Origin: Polaromonas sp. | Lineage (GTDB): Bacteria > Pseudomonadota > Gammaproteobacteria > Burkholderiales > Burkholderiaceae_C | DNA length: 48,748 nucleotides | Reading direction: 5' to 3' | NCBI RefSeq assembly: GCF_010365105.1 | Contig: NZ_JAAFGZ010000023.1 | Coordinates: forward strand, 1 to 48,748 | Part shown: piece by piece, positions 15,786-28,303 of the stretch | How positions within the stretch are numbered: position 1 is the stretch's first letter | How the letters are laid out: every line of letters starts with the position of its first letter | Translations under genes and position numbers: made by a program | The notes under the pieces: model-generated | Told to the model about the DNA's origin: nothing | The model's database searches: none | Seen by the model: only the letters and a program-made list of their open reading frames with translations

Positions 15786-16354
15786 ATGGCTGACCAACCC
15801 CCTTCCGCCGCGCTGGCCGGACCGCCACAACACACCATCGAGTTGCGCATCAACCGGCAGGATTACCGGCTGGAAGTGCAGGCCTGGGTGTCTTTGCTTG
15901 ACCTGCTGCGCGACAGGCTGGAACTTACCGGCACCAAGAAAGGCTGCGACCACGGCCAGTGCGGCGCCTGCACGGTGCTGGTCGATGGCCGGCGCATCAA
16001 CGCCTGCCTGACGCTGGCGGTGATGCAAAACGGCCGCGAGATCACCACCGTCGAGGGCCTGGCCCGGCTGGAGACCGGCCCGGCGCTGCATCGGCTGCAG
16101 CAGGCCTTCATCGACCACGACGCCTTCCAGTGCGGCTACTGCACGCCGGGCCAGTTGTGTTCGGCTGTCGGGCTTGTCAATGAAGGCCATGCCCGCACGC
16201 CGGATGACGTCCGCGAGCTGATGAGCGGCAACATCTGCCGCTGCGGCGCCTACCCGCAAATCGTGCAGGCTGTCAGCGAGGTGGCGCTGGGCAAAGGCAA
16301 ACCAGGCGCGGGCACTACAGCTGGCCGCTTGGCTACTCCTGGCGTGGTGCCGGC

Positions 16355-16358
<4 letters not shown>
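15786..16358 (+). CDS. molybdenum hydroxylase [2Fe-2S] subunit, PaoA-like
   Basis: This is the electron-transfer subunit of a three-part xanthine-oxidase-family enzyme, 190 residues. The plant-type [2Fe-2S] cluster is bound by KKGCDHGQCGACTVLVDG with a fourth Cys in INACL. The second cluster uses CGYCTPGQ and GNICRCGAY. The core closely resembles E. coli PaoA (YagT). Unlike PaoA, there is no twin-arginine signal: the N-terminus MADQPPSAALAGPP leads straight into the domain, so the enzyme is probably cytoplasmic. AAGGAG 7 bases upstream supports ATG 15786. It overlaps the FAD subunit by ATGA. Confidence 0.92.
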
Positions 16359-17445
<1,087 letters not shown>

Positions 17446-17449
<4 letters not shown>

Positions 17450-19677
17450 ACGCAGTTTTAATAGAGGATGTGCAGCCGGTGGCCGAACCCGGCACCGGCC
17501 TGGTGGCCAAGGGCGATTCGATTTCGCGCATCGATGGTCCGGCCAAGGTGACCGGCCAGGCGCGTTATGCCGCCGAGCACAGCGCGCCCGACATGGCCTA
17601 CGGGGTGGTGGTGAACAGCACGATTGCCAAGGGGCGCATCACCGCACTGCATCTGGATGAGGCGCGCAAGCTGGACCTGTTCTACAAAGACATGACCGCG
17701 CCGGGTGGCTCACCCTTCAAGCCGTTTTACAGCGATGGCGTGCTCTACAGCGGCCAGCCAGTGGCGCTGGTGCTGGCCGAGAACTTCGAGGCGGCGCGCT
17801 ACGCCGCTTCACTGGTGCAGGTGACCTACGAAGAGGAAGCGCACCAGACGGACCTGCTGGCCAACCTGAACCGCAGCCACAAGCCGAGCCGGCTGAAGGC
17901 GGGATTTTCGCCGCCGCCCAAACCCACAGGCGATGCCGATGCAGCCTATGAAGCCGCGCCGGTGCGCATCCACGCCGACTTCTACAGCGGCGTGGAGCAC
18001 CACAACCCGATGGAAATGCACGCCAGCACCGTGATTCGCTCGGACGACGGCCACCTGACGATCTACGACAAGACGCAAGGCGCACAAAACAGCCGCTGGA
18101 TGGTGTCACAGGTGTTTGGCCTGTCCAAAAACAAGGTGACGGTGAAAAACCCGTTTGTTGGCGGCGCTTTCGGCTCGGGCCTGCGGCCGCAATACCAGTT
18201 GATTCTGGCGGTGATGGGCGCATTGCAACTCAAACGTTCAGTGCGCGTCGTGCTCACGCGCCAGCAGATGTTCACCTTTGGCCACAGGCCCGAAACCTGG
18301 CAGCGGGTGAAACTCGCCGCCGAGCGCGACGGCACGCTCAAGGCCGTGGTGCATGAAGCGGTAGCCGAAACGTCAAGGCTGGAAGACTACGTCGAAGTGG
18401 TGGTGAACTGGTCGGGCCAGCTCTACCAATGCGACAACGTGCGGCTGGACTACAAACTGGTCGCGCTCGACCAGTACAGCCCGCTTGACATGCGCGCGCC
18501 CGGTGCGGCGCACGGTGTGCATGCGCTGGAAGTGGCGATGGACGAACTGTCGTATGCCCTTGGCATGGACCCGCTGGCGCTGCGGCTGAAAAACTACGCT
18601 GAACGCGATGCGGCCAGGAATCTGCCCTACTCCAGCAAGGAACTGCGCGCCTGCTACGCGCAAGGCGCCGAGCGCTTTGGCTGGGCCAGCCGTCCGGCTG
18701 CGCCGCGCGCTATGCAAGAGGGCAACGAACTGATCGGCTGGGGCATGGCCACCGGTACCTGGGATGCGCTGCAGATGCTCGCCCGCGCGGGCGCGGTGCT
18801 GCACGCCGACGGCCGGCTCGTCGTCAGCAGCGCGGCCAGCGACATCGGCACCGGCACCTACACCGTGATGAGCCAGATCGCCGCCGCCGCCATGGGCCTG
18901 CCGCTGGAGAAGGTGACGTTTCGCCTTGGCGACTCGACGCTGCCGTTTGCGCCGGTCGAGGGTGGCTCGTCGCATGTCGCCACGGTCGGCTCGGCGGTCG
19001 AAGGCGTGTGCGAGAAGCTGCAGAAAAAGCTCTGGAAGCTGGCCCGGGCCATGCCCGATTCGCCGTTTGAAGTCACCGCATCCCATGAGGTCGAATGCGT
19101 CAATGGCTGCCTGCAGCTGATCAAGATGCCGGGCTCGGCCGTGCCGTTCAGCGACATCCTGGCCGCTGCTGGCCTGGACAGCATCGAGGAAAAATACCTG
19201 ATGCTGCCCAACGCCCTAAAGCAGAAAAACTATGTGCGTGCCACGCATTCGGCGGTATTTTGCGAGGTGCGGGTGGACGAGGCCTTTGGCACCGTGCGCG
19301 TGACGCGGGTGGTCAGCGCGATTGCGGCAGGCCGCATCATCAGCGCCAAGACAGCACGCAGCCAGATCGTGGGCAGCGTGGTCTGGGGCATCAGCCAGGC
19401 ACTGCACGAGGAAACCCACAGCGACCATGCGCTGGGCCGCTTCATGAACCACAACCTGGCCGAGTACCACGTGGCGGTGAACGCCGACATCCATGACATC
19501 GACGTGATCTTTGTGGAAGAAGACGACCGCATCGTCAGCCGCCTGGGCGCCAAGGGGGTGGGCGAGATCGGCATGGTCTGCGTGGCGGCGGCGGTCTGCA
19601 ATGCGATCTACCACGCCACCGGCCGGCGCGTGCGCAGCACACCGATGACACCGGACAAGGTCATGGCGCCAGACTGA
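17446..19677 (+). CDS. molybdenum hydroxylase catalytic subunit, PaoC-like
   Basis: This is the molybdopterin-binding catalytic subunit, 743 residues, of an aldehyde- or xanthine-oxidase-family enzyme. The visible order is the first domain with SRIDGPAKVTGQARYAAE, then GVEHHNPMEMHAS, NPFVGGAFGSGLRPQ (cofactor loop), DMRAPGAAHGVHALEVAMDEL, SSAASDIGTGTYTVM and VEGGSSHVATVGSAVEGVC. The catalytic base is Glu707 in AKGVGEIGMV. Similarity to E. coli PaoC suggests broad aldehyde oxidation to carboxylic acids, and use of the cytosine-dinucleotide cofactor is likely since a MocA-like gene lies opposite. The substrate is inferred, not shown. Confidence 0.93.
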
Positions 19678-19678
19678 T

Positions 19679-19730
19679 TGCTATTTTTTTAATAGCTTCC
19701 TGCGTATGCCCGTATTGCGCAAAAGGCCTT
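19679..19730 (+). repeat. dispersed Comamonadaceae-type repeat, best copy
   Basis: TTGCTATTTTTTTAATAGCT is followed by TCCTGCG, a spacer and TTGCGCAAAAGGCCT. It lies between the converging oxidoreductase and mocA genes. The first part folds as GCTATT-N4-AATAGC, so it could also act as a weak terminator. Confidence 0.75.
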
Positions 19731-19757
19731 TTTCATCCAAAAACCCCCGCACTGCGC

Positions 19758-20324
19758 TCATCCGGCCAACGGAAAACTCCTCAAGCCGAGCAGTCGCTCG
19801 GCGCGGTGCAGGTCCTCCAGCGTGTCGATGTCCAGAATGCAACCGGCGTCCTGCACCGGCCACAGCGTTTCGCCCCAGGCGCGCACCAGGGCGGCAGCGC
19901 CCTGCGGGCCCGTGAGCTGCATTAGTTCAGGCCCGCAGCGCGCCGAAAACCGCACCGGGTGGCCGCGCTGCGGGCCATTGACCGGACCCTCCGCGTGACC
20001 CGAGGTGACCAGCGGAACCACCACGTCCAGCGACTGTGGCGCCTGCGCGATCTGGCGCAGCGTCTCCGGCTGCACCAGCGGCAAGTCGCCCGGCAGGATC
20101 AGCCAGGCCGGGCTGCCCGCCGTCACGCGAACACCGGCGGCAATCGAGTCGCCCATGCCGGGATGCATCGCTGCTTCAAGATGCCAGGGCAGACCCGAGG
20201 CCTGCACGGCCCTCAGCGTGTGCTCCAACACGCTGCAGCCGCCCAGCCGGGCCTGCAGCTTGGCGCCGCTACCGCCGCTGGCCACGAACCGCTCGCCGCG
20301 TCCGGACGCCAGCACGATCACCAT
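19758..20324 (-). CDS. MobA-like NTP transferase (MocA-type)
   Basis: This is a 188-residue nucleotidyltransferase of the MobA/MocA kind, which attaches CMP or GMP to the molybdenum cofactor. The start VIVLASGRGERF is the nucleotide-binding loop with a lysine after it (GSGAKL). LILPGDLPLVQPETL contains the metal-binding aspartate, and GHPVRFSARC and LDIDTLEDLHRAE are typical. ATG 20324 fits the family start; two upstream GTG codons in frame would bring it closer to the xdhC stop. It follows xdhC on the minus strand, and both face the oxidoreductase genes they probably serve. Confidence 0.85.
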   Translation of the reverse strand: MVIVLASGRGERFVASGGSGAKLQARLGGCSVLEHTLRAVQASGLPWHLEAAMHPGMGDSIAAGVRVTAGSPAWLILPGDLPLVQPETLRQIAQAPQSLDVVVPLVTSGHAEGPVNGPQRGHPVRFSARCGPELMQLTGPQGAAALVRAWGETLWPVQDAGCILDIDTLEDLHRAERLLGLRSFPLAG

Positions 20325-20343
20325 GGGCAGCACGGCCACGGCT

Positions 20344-21333
20344 TCAGCCCTGCACCACCGCACTGGCGGGACGCGCCCCCACAAGCTGCGCGTTCTTGAC
20401 TTCGATGACCTGCGCCATGACCGACACGGCAATTTCCGCCGGCGTCCGGGCGCCGATGCGCAGCCCCACCCGCCCTTGCAGGCGGTCCAGTTCCTGCGCA
20501 CTCAGTTCGAAATGCTCGCCCAGGCGCTGCTTGCGCGCCATCTGGTTGCGCGCCGAACCGAGCGCACCAACATAAAACGCATCCGAGGTCAGCGCTTCCA
20601 GCAACGCCATGTCGTCGAGCTTGGGGTCGTGCGTCAGCGCGACGATGGCCGTGTGCGCGTCGGGCAGGAGTTCGCGCACCACGTCGTCAGGCATGCCGGG
20701 CAGGCGCGTCACACCCGACAGATGCGGTATGGCCGCGTAAGCTTCACGTGGATCGCACACCAGCACCTCGAAGTCGAGCATCAGCGCAATATTGGCCACC
20801 GCCTGGCTCAGCTGGCCTGCGCCAATCAACAGCAAACGCCAGCGCGGGCCGAACACCGTGGTCAAGGTGAGGCCGTCAAACTGCAAACCGGCGCCACGCG
20901 AGGCATTGCTGAGCGTGATATTGCCAGTGGCCAGCGTCAGGGTGCGCGCCACCCGCTGATGCCGGGCCGTGCGCCGCAGCACGTCCTCGACCCAGGCGAT
21001 CTCCTCAAGCGACTCCTGCACCAGCCGCAACGTGCCGCCGCACGGCAGACCAAAGCGCGCCGCTTCCTCGCGGCTGACGCCGTAGGCCATCATGGCCGGC
21101 TTGGGGCTGCTGTGGGCGCCCTCGGACGAGCGGATGCGGGCAATCAGGTCATCCTCGACGCAGCCGCCCGACACCGAACCGCTCACCGCGCCGTCACCGC
21201 GCACGGCCAGAAGCGCACCGGGTGGGCGCGGCGCGCTGCACCAGGTTTGCACCACCGTGACCAGCGTGACCGGCCAGCCGGCACGGCGCCAGCCCAGGGC
21301 ATCGGCCAGCACACGCAAATCCAGACTTTCCAT
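20344..21333 (-). CDS. xdhC: XdhC/PaoD-type molybdenum cofactor maturation protein
   Basis: XdhC-family proteins hold the molybdenum cofactor, help its sulfuration and hand it to the apo-enzyme. The 329-residue product has the XdhC/CoxI domain (VQTWCSAPRPPGALLAVRGDGAVSG, SGGCVEDDLIARI), the conserved GLPCGGTLRLVQE, and a Rossmann-like C-terminal half (LLLIGAGQLSQAVANIA, IVALTHDPKLDD, YVGALGSARN, GRVGLRIGARTPAEIAVS). It is convergent with the PaoABC-like genes and 19 bases before mocA, so it is most likely the dedicated chaperone of that enzyme. Confidence 0.93.
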   Translation of the reverse strand: MESLDLRVLADALGWRRAGWPVTLVTVVQTWCSAPRPPGALLAVRGDGAVSGSVSGGCVEDDLIARIRSSEGAHSSPKPAMMAYGVSREEAARFGLPCGGTLRLVQESLEEIAWVEDVLRRTARHQRVARTLTLATGNITLSNASRGAGLQFDGLTLTTVFGPRWRLLLIGAGQLSQAVANIALMLDFEVLVCDPREAYAAIPHLSGVTRLPGMPDDVVRELLPDAHTAIVALTHDPKLDDMALLEALTSDAFYVGALGSARNQMARKQRLGEHFELSAQELDRLQGRVGLRIGARTPAEIAVSVMAQVIEVKNAQLVGARPASAVVQG

Positions 21334-21434
21334 TTAAAGCTCCAGGGTTCGGGCAGACACAGCCGTGCCAGTGTCCCCAAGGCAGGATGTTCTTTTGTGA
21401 AGGACGCGGCCGGCTTTGGCAGACAGCCAACCCC

Positions 21435-21440
21435 TATAAT
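21435..21440 (+). promoter_or_regulatory. pyrG: -10 element of pyrG
   Basis: TATAAT matches the consensus exactly, 42 bases before the pyrG ATG, which implies a leader of about 35 bases. No convincing -35 is seen. The leader holds the small hairpin CGAAC-TTGCAG-GTTCG (21459-21474), which covers the only Shine-Dalgarno-like AGG. Confidence 0.55.
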
Positions 21441-21458
21441 CTCCGTTTACCACCTTAG

Positions 21459-24594
<3,136 letters not shown>

Positions 24595-24609
24595 GGCAGT
24601 CGCCAGCCC

Positions 24610-24888
24610 ATGGGCAAACGTTTATTGGTTCCTGCCGTTCTGCTCATACTGCTCGGGCTTTTCCAGGCCCAGCTGTGGATGGGAAGGGGCAGCATCCCCA
24701 GCGTGCGCGAGATGCAGCAGCGTCTGGAGCAGCAGTTGGCGAACAACAAGGTGAACCAGGCGAGCAACGACCAGTTGGCCACCGAGATCAAGGACCTGCA
24801 GGAAGGCCTGGAGATGGTCGAGGAAAAAGCGCGCAGCGAACTCGGCATGGTCAAGCCCAATGAAATGTTTGTCCAGTTCACCGAATAA
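24610..24888 (+). CDS. ftsB: cell division protein FtsB
   Basis: FtsB is a small bitopic division protein that forms a complex with FtsL and FtsQ and activates septal wall synthesis. The 92-residue protein has a short cytoplasmic start, one transmembrane helix (about residues 5-22), and a periplasmic coiled coil (EMQQRLEQQLANNKVNQASNDQLATEIKDLQ) ending in the conserved EEKARSELGMVKPNEMFVQF. It lies 15 bases after eno, as in E. coli, and is probably transcribed with it. Confidence 0.95.
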   Translation: MGKRLLVPAVLLILLGLFQAQLWMGRGSIPSVREMQQRLEQQLANNKVNQASNDQLATEIKDLQEGLEMVEEKARSELGMVKPNEMFVQFTE

Positions 24889-24954
24889 GCTGTCTGCCCG
24901 GTGGCTGGCAAAAAACGCGTCTGTTCATGGCCGGCTCCATCCACTTGCATCGCC

Positions 24955-25485
24955 ATGCTGAAGTTTGCCCTGTTGGGTGCTTGTCCGGTTCAGCTGTCCG
25001 AACTTGCCGCCGCCCTGAACCAGGCGGTAAAAGCCCTGGAAGGTCAAATTATGCTGGTGACAGCATGCACCGCCGATGCCCTGCCCGCGGGCTTGTCCGA
25101 CTTTGACCTGGTGTTGCTGTCAGGGCTTGAAGCGCCATTTTTTGTGCTGCGCAAGACGGGGCCTGATCCTGCTCCCGCTCCTGACCAGGAAGCGGTCGAT
25201 CGTTCAATTCGCACCGCGCTGGCAGAGACTGCCGTTTCCTACCGGGTGCTGTATGGCACGGCCGGCGAGCGGCTTGCCCATGCGCAGCAGGCAGTGGAAA
25301 GCCTGCTGCCGGCAGCCAGTCGACCAAGGCAAGCCAGCCTCACGGGCGGCTTGAAAAAACAGCCCTGGGTCTGGATGTGTGACAAGTGCAGCGACCCGCA
25401 GTGCGAGCATCGGCTGCTGACGGCCTTGCTGGCCCGGCGCGACAGCGTGGCTTCAACGCCTGAACAGCAGTCGCGCCTTTATTGA
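24955..25485 (+). CDS. hypothetical protein with C-terminal Cys cluster
   Basis: This is a 176-residue soluble protein of unknown function. The N-terminal 60 residues alternate hydrophobic strands and helices (MLKFALLGACPVQLSELAAAL, IMLVTACTADALP, DFDLVLLSGLE), suggesting an alpha/beta fold. Near the C-terminus WMCDKCSDPQCEHR gives Cys-x2-Cys-x4-Cys-x-His, a plausible zinc or Fe-S site. ATG 24955 is chosen; GTG 24901 is possible but has no ribosome binding site. Its last 7 bases overlap the end of hslO on the other strand. Confidence 0.65.
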   Translation: MLKFALLGACPVQLSELAAALNQAVKALEGQIMLVTACTADALPAGLSDFDLVLLSGLEAPFFVLRKTGPDPAPAPDQEAVDRSIRTALAETAVSYRVLYGTAGERLAHAQQAVESLLPAASRPRQASLTGGLKKQPWVWMCDKCSDPQCEHRLLTALLARRDSVASTPEQQSRLY

Positions 25486-26447
25486 ACCGTTGCCGTCGGC
25501 GGCGGCTGCTGGAGCGGGTGCGTGAAAAGCTGCGCCGCATCGACGGGATCGAATTCATACTGCGCGCCGCAGAATTCGCAGGCCACATCGACCTGGCCGC
25601 GCTCGGCAATGATGCTTTCAATCTCCGCCGTTCCCAGGCCGCGCAGCATGTTGCCCACGCGTTCGCGCGAGCAGCTGCAGGCAAAGCTCGGCGTGAGCGG
25701 CTCGAAGCGCGTGACAGGCTCTTCCCAGAACAGCCGGCGCAAGATCGTATCGACATCCAGGGTGAGCAATTCCTCGCGCTTGAGCGTGCCGGCCAGCAGG
25801 GCGATGCGCTGGTAGTCTTCGTTCACGCCAATCTGGTCTTCATTGGCCTGGCGGTTCATCTGGCCTTCGAGGTTGCCCTGACCCTTGACCGGCAGGCGCT
25901 GGATCAGCAGGCCGGCGGCCACGTTGCCATCGGCGGCCAGAATCAAACGCGTGTCGAGCTGCTCGCTTTGCAGCATGTAATGCTCCAGCACCTCGCTGAG
26001 CTTCTCGATTTTTTCATGCTGGTCGCCAAACAGCGGCACCACGCCCTGGTAGGGCTGCTGGCCCGGGAACTTGTCCTTCGGGTCGAGCGTGATGGCGCAC
26101 CGGCCTTCGTTCTTCACGTTGACCAGCTGGCTCAGGGAACTGCCCCCGGGCACGTCGCCGGTCACGGTGGCGGTGGCGCGCAGGCTCAGGTCGGGCTGGA
26201 CCTCGGCCACGGCCAGCTTGACCGGGCCGTCGCCGAAAATCTGCAGGATCAGCGCGCCGTTGAAGCTGATACTGCTCTGCATCAGGGCGCCGGCCGCCGT
26301 CATTTCGCCCAGCAGCTGCAGGACCTCGGCCGGATAGCCGCCGGCCGCCTCGCGGCGCTTGAGGATTTCCTGCCATGAATCGGTCAGGCGCACGATCATG
26401 CCGCGAACCGGCAGGCCATCGAAGATGAATTTATGCAGTTCAGACAT
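25479..26447 (-). CDS. hslO: redox-regulated chaperone Hsp33
   Basis: Hsp33 is a cytoplasmic holdase switched on by oxidation: zinc-binding cysteines form disulfides and the linker unfolds. The 322-residue protein has the N-terminal chaperone domain and the C-terminal redox switch FACSCSRERV (Cys257, Cys259) and CEFCGAQYEF (Cys290, Cys293), the CxC plus CxxC pattern of the family. The start ATG 26447 fits the family. The Pro-rich tail (QQPPPTATVQ) is an extension. Its stop overlaps the stop region of the converging hypothetical gene by 7 bases. A multi-hairpin repeat fills its upstream region. Confidence 0.96.
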   Translation of the reverse strand: MSELHKFIFDGLPVRGMIVRLTDSWQEILKRREAAGGYPAEVLQLLGEMTAAGALMQSSISFNGALILQIFGDGPVKLAVAEVQPDLSLRATATVTGDVPGGSSLSQLVNVKNEGRCAITLDPKDKFPGQQPYQGVVPLFGDQHEKIEKLSEVLEHYMLQSEQLDTRLILAADGNVAAGLLIQRLPVKGQGNLEGQMNRQANEDQIGVNEDYQRIALLAGTLKREELLTLDVDTILRRLFWEEPVTRFEPLTPSFACSCSRERVGNMLRGLGTAEIESIIAERGQVDVACEFCGAQYEFDPVDAAQLFTHPLQQPPPTATVQ

Positions 26448-26453
26448 GGAGCC

Positions 26454-26613
26454 CCCACGCTTGTCGCTTCGCGTACTGCGCTGCCCCCCGAGGGGGCCGC
26501 TGCGCCTGCGGCCCGGCAAAGCCGGTTCCGTGGCCCTGGCTGGCCCGGAACGCTACCGCTTCCATGCTTGTCGCTTTGCGTACTTCGGTTCGTCTGCGGC
26601 TAGATAAAGCCGG
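26454..26613. repeat. GC-rich multi-hairpin dispersed element
   Basis: This element lies between hslO and the carbonic anhydrase gene. It has three adjacent hairpins: GCCCCC-CGA-GGGGGC (26483-26497), GCCGC-N7-GCGGC (26496-26512) and CCGGC-AAA-GCCGG (26513-26525). Its opening motif GCTTGTCGCTTCGCGTACT (26459-26477) recurs at 26566-26584 with one change, so a second degenerate copy follows. I recognise this type from Comamonadaceae intergenic regions. Confidence 0.65.
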
Positions 26614-26711
26614 TACTGCAGCTCCTGCTAATCGGTGCGGGGTCGGGGACGGCCGCGTTTTTGAATGGTTCATGTTCTGGATGTCGCTCTCGATGTCTTT
26701 CTGGAGGCCGT

Positions 26712-27236
26712 TCAGGCCAGTTTCTTGAGTCCGGCTTTGTAGCGCCGGGCATTGTCCATATAGTGCTGCGCGCTCATTTTTAAACCCTCGATCTGTTCGG
26801 GCGAGAGTTGCCTGACCGCCTTGGCCGGGCTGCCCAGGATCATGCAACCGTCGGGAAACTCCTTGCCCTCGGTGACCAGCGAGCCGGCGCCGACCAGGCA
26901 GTTCCTGCCGATCTTCGCGCCATTGAGCACCACGGCCTGGATGCCGATGAGCGAGCCGTCGCCAATCGTGCAGCCGTGCAGCATGACCTGGTGGCCGACG
27001 GTGACGTTTTCGCCGATCACCAGCGGCAGGCCTTCGTCGGCATGCAGCACGCTGTTGTCCTGGATGTTGGAGCCCTTGCCGACCGTGATGGTGGCGGTGT
27101 CGCCCCGGGCCACCACGCCGAACCAGACACTACTGCCCTCGGCCAGCTTCACATTGCCCATGACCTGCGCGCTGTCGGCGACCCAGGCCGATGCATGGAT
27201 GGAAGGTTGCAGATCGTCCAGCTGGTAAATAGCCAT
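26712..27236 (-). CDS. gamma-class carbonic anhydrase family protein
   Basis: This is a 174-residue left-handed beta-helix protein of the YrdA/PaaY/CaiE group. Hexapeptide repeats run through most of it (IGENVTV, IGDGSLIGIQAVVLNG, IGRNCLVGAGSLV). The three zinc-ligand histidines of the gamma class are present: His65 in HADEG, His82 in GHQ and His87 in LHG. Some members are active carbonic anhydrases and others only bind CoA derivatives, so activity is likely but unproven. The C-terminal helix (GLKMSAQHYMDNARRYKAGLKKL) is typical. It is on the same strand as hslO, 264 bases upstream of it. Confidence 0.9.
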   Translation of the reverse strand: MAIYQLDDLQPSIHASAWVADSAQVMGNVKLAEGSSVWFGVVARGDTATITVGKGSNIQDNSVLHADEGLPLVIGENVTVGHQVMLHGCTIGDGSLIGIQAVVLNGAKIGRNCLVGAGSLVTEGKEFPDGCMILGSPAKAVRQLSPEQIEGLKMSAQHYMDNARRYKAGLKKLA

Positions 27237-27359
27237 GGGATTCCTTGGGAGTAGCAGGTTGAGCAGGGGGTGAAAACGGCTTTTGATTGTAGGCAGGCGC
27301 CGGCCAGCGTGTTCCGGCCGGGATTCTGCCCTTCAACTCGCATCAACGACAATCCGGGC

Positions 27360-28181
27360 ATGACCGCCACGCCCCCCGCGCCCGAACTGCGCCAGCTTGC
27401 CCTGCAGGCAATCCTGGAGCCTGATCCACAACAAAAAGTGCTGCTTGCGCAAGCCCTGCAAGCGCAAGCAGCTACTATTTTCATAGCTACCGACCAACCT
27501 TTCAGCGCGCCAGCCGGTGTGCCGGGTTGTCCCCTCCGGCCCGAATTGCTTTTGCACCTGAACATGCCCCGGCGCTCGCCCTTCACGCCGGACGGGCTGG
27601 CCGCGCTGCTGCATGCGGTGACGCACATCGAATTCAACGCGATCAACCTGGCGCTTGATGCCATCTGGCGCTTTACCGGCATGCCGCGCGCCTATTACCT
27701 CGACTGGCTCCGGGTGGCGGCCGAGGAGGCCGAACACTTCAGCCTGTTGCGCAGCCACCTGCAAACCCTGGGCTACGACTACGGCGACTTTGCGGCGCAC
27801 ACCGGCCTGTGGGACATGACGCGAAAAACTGAAGGCGATGTGCTTGCGCGCATGGCGCTGGTGCCGCGCACGCTGGAAGCGCGCGGGCTGGACGCCACGC
27901 CGCCGATGCAGGCCAAGCTGCGCAAGGTCGGCACGCCGCAGGCGCTGCGTGCCGTGGACATCCTGGACATCATCCTGCGCGATGAGATTGGCCATGTCGC
28001 CATCGGCAACCACTGGTACCGCACCCTGTGCGCCCAGCGCGGACTGGAGCCGCTGGCCACCTATGCGCTGCTGGCGGCGCAATACGGCGCGCCACGCCTG
28101 AAAGGGCCGCTGAACCTGCAAGCCAGGCGCCAGGCAGGCTTCAGCGAAGCCGAACTGGACGAGCTGAACGCCAGCGCCTGA
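27360..28181 (+). CDS. ferritin-like domain protein (DUF455 family)
   Basis: This is a 273-residue helical protein of the DUF455 ferritin-like family. The likely metal residues are in HIEFNAINLALDA, RVAAEEAEHFSLL and DIILRDEIGHVAIGNHW, which supply the Glu and His of a diiron site. The function is not established; an iron-dependent oxygenase is one possibility. ATG 27360 is chosen. Residues 24-44 (KVLLAQALQAQAATIFIAT and flanks) are encoded by a dispersed repeat in reverse and do not look like the rest of the protein, so they are probably an insertion in the N-terminal arm. Confidence 0.85.
   Translation: MTATPPAPELRQLALQAILEPDPQQKVLLAQALQAQAATIFIATDQPFSAPAGVPGCPLRPELLLHLNMPRRSPFTPDGLAALLHAVTHIEFNAINLALDAIWRFTGMPRAYYLDWLRVAAEEAEHFSLLRSHLQTLGYDYGDFAAHTGLWDMTRKTEGDVLARMALVPRTLEARGLDATPPMQAKLRKVGTPQALRAVDILDIILRDEIGHVAIGNHWYRTLCAQRGLEPLATYALLAAQYGAPRLKGPLNLQARRQAGFSEAELDELNASA
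27441..27490 (-). repeat. dispersed Comamonadaceae-type repeat inside the DUF455 gene
   Basis: On the minus strand it reads TAGCTATGAAAATAGTAGCT, then GCTTGCGC, and it ends in the 10-bp inverted repeat CTGCTTGCGC / GCGCAAGCAG (27441-27450 and 27462-27471). The gene reads it in reverse as QAATIFIAT, nearly the same as the peptide in CoaBC. Confidence 0.75.
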
Positions 28182-28270
28182 GGGTGCCCTGCCCTAGTCC
28201 AAACGGTCCAATCACCTTTTCGCACAGCTGGACTGGACGGCGCTACATTTGAAAACGTTGGCAGGAGACC

Positions 28271-28303
28271 ATGGGGCGAATGAAAACAGGAGACTCGCAA
28301 TGA
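28271..28303 (+). promoter_or_regulatory. 10-codon leader ORF coupled to the next gene
   Basis: ATG at 28271, with CAGGAG 5 bases upstream, opens the frame MGRMKTGDSQ, whose TGA overlaps the start of the next gene (28300) as ATGA. The downstream start has its own AGGAG inside this frame. Confidence 0.45.

Noticed and set aside
15618..16259. Upstream extension of the coaBC open frame
   Set aside because: The extra 214 codons are antisense to the PaoA-like gene and have no CoaBC homology; ATG 15617 gives the normal N-terminus.
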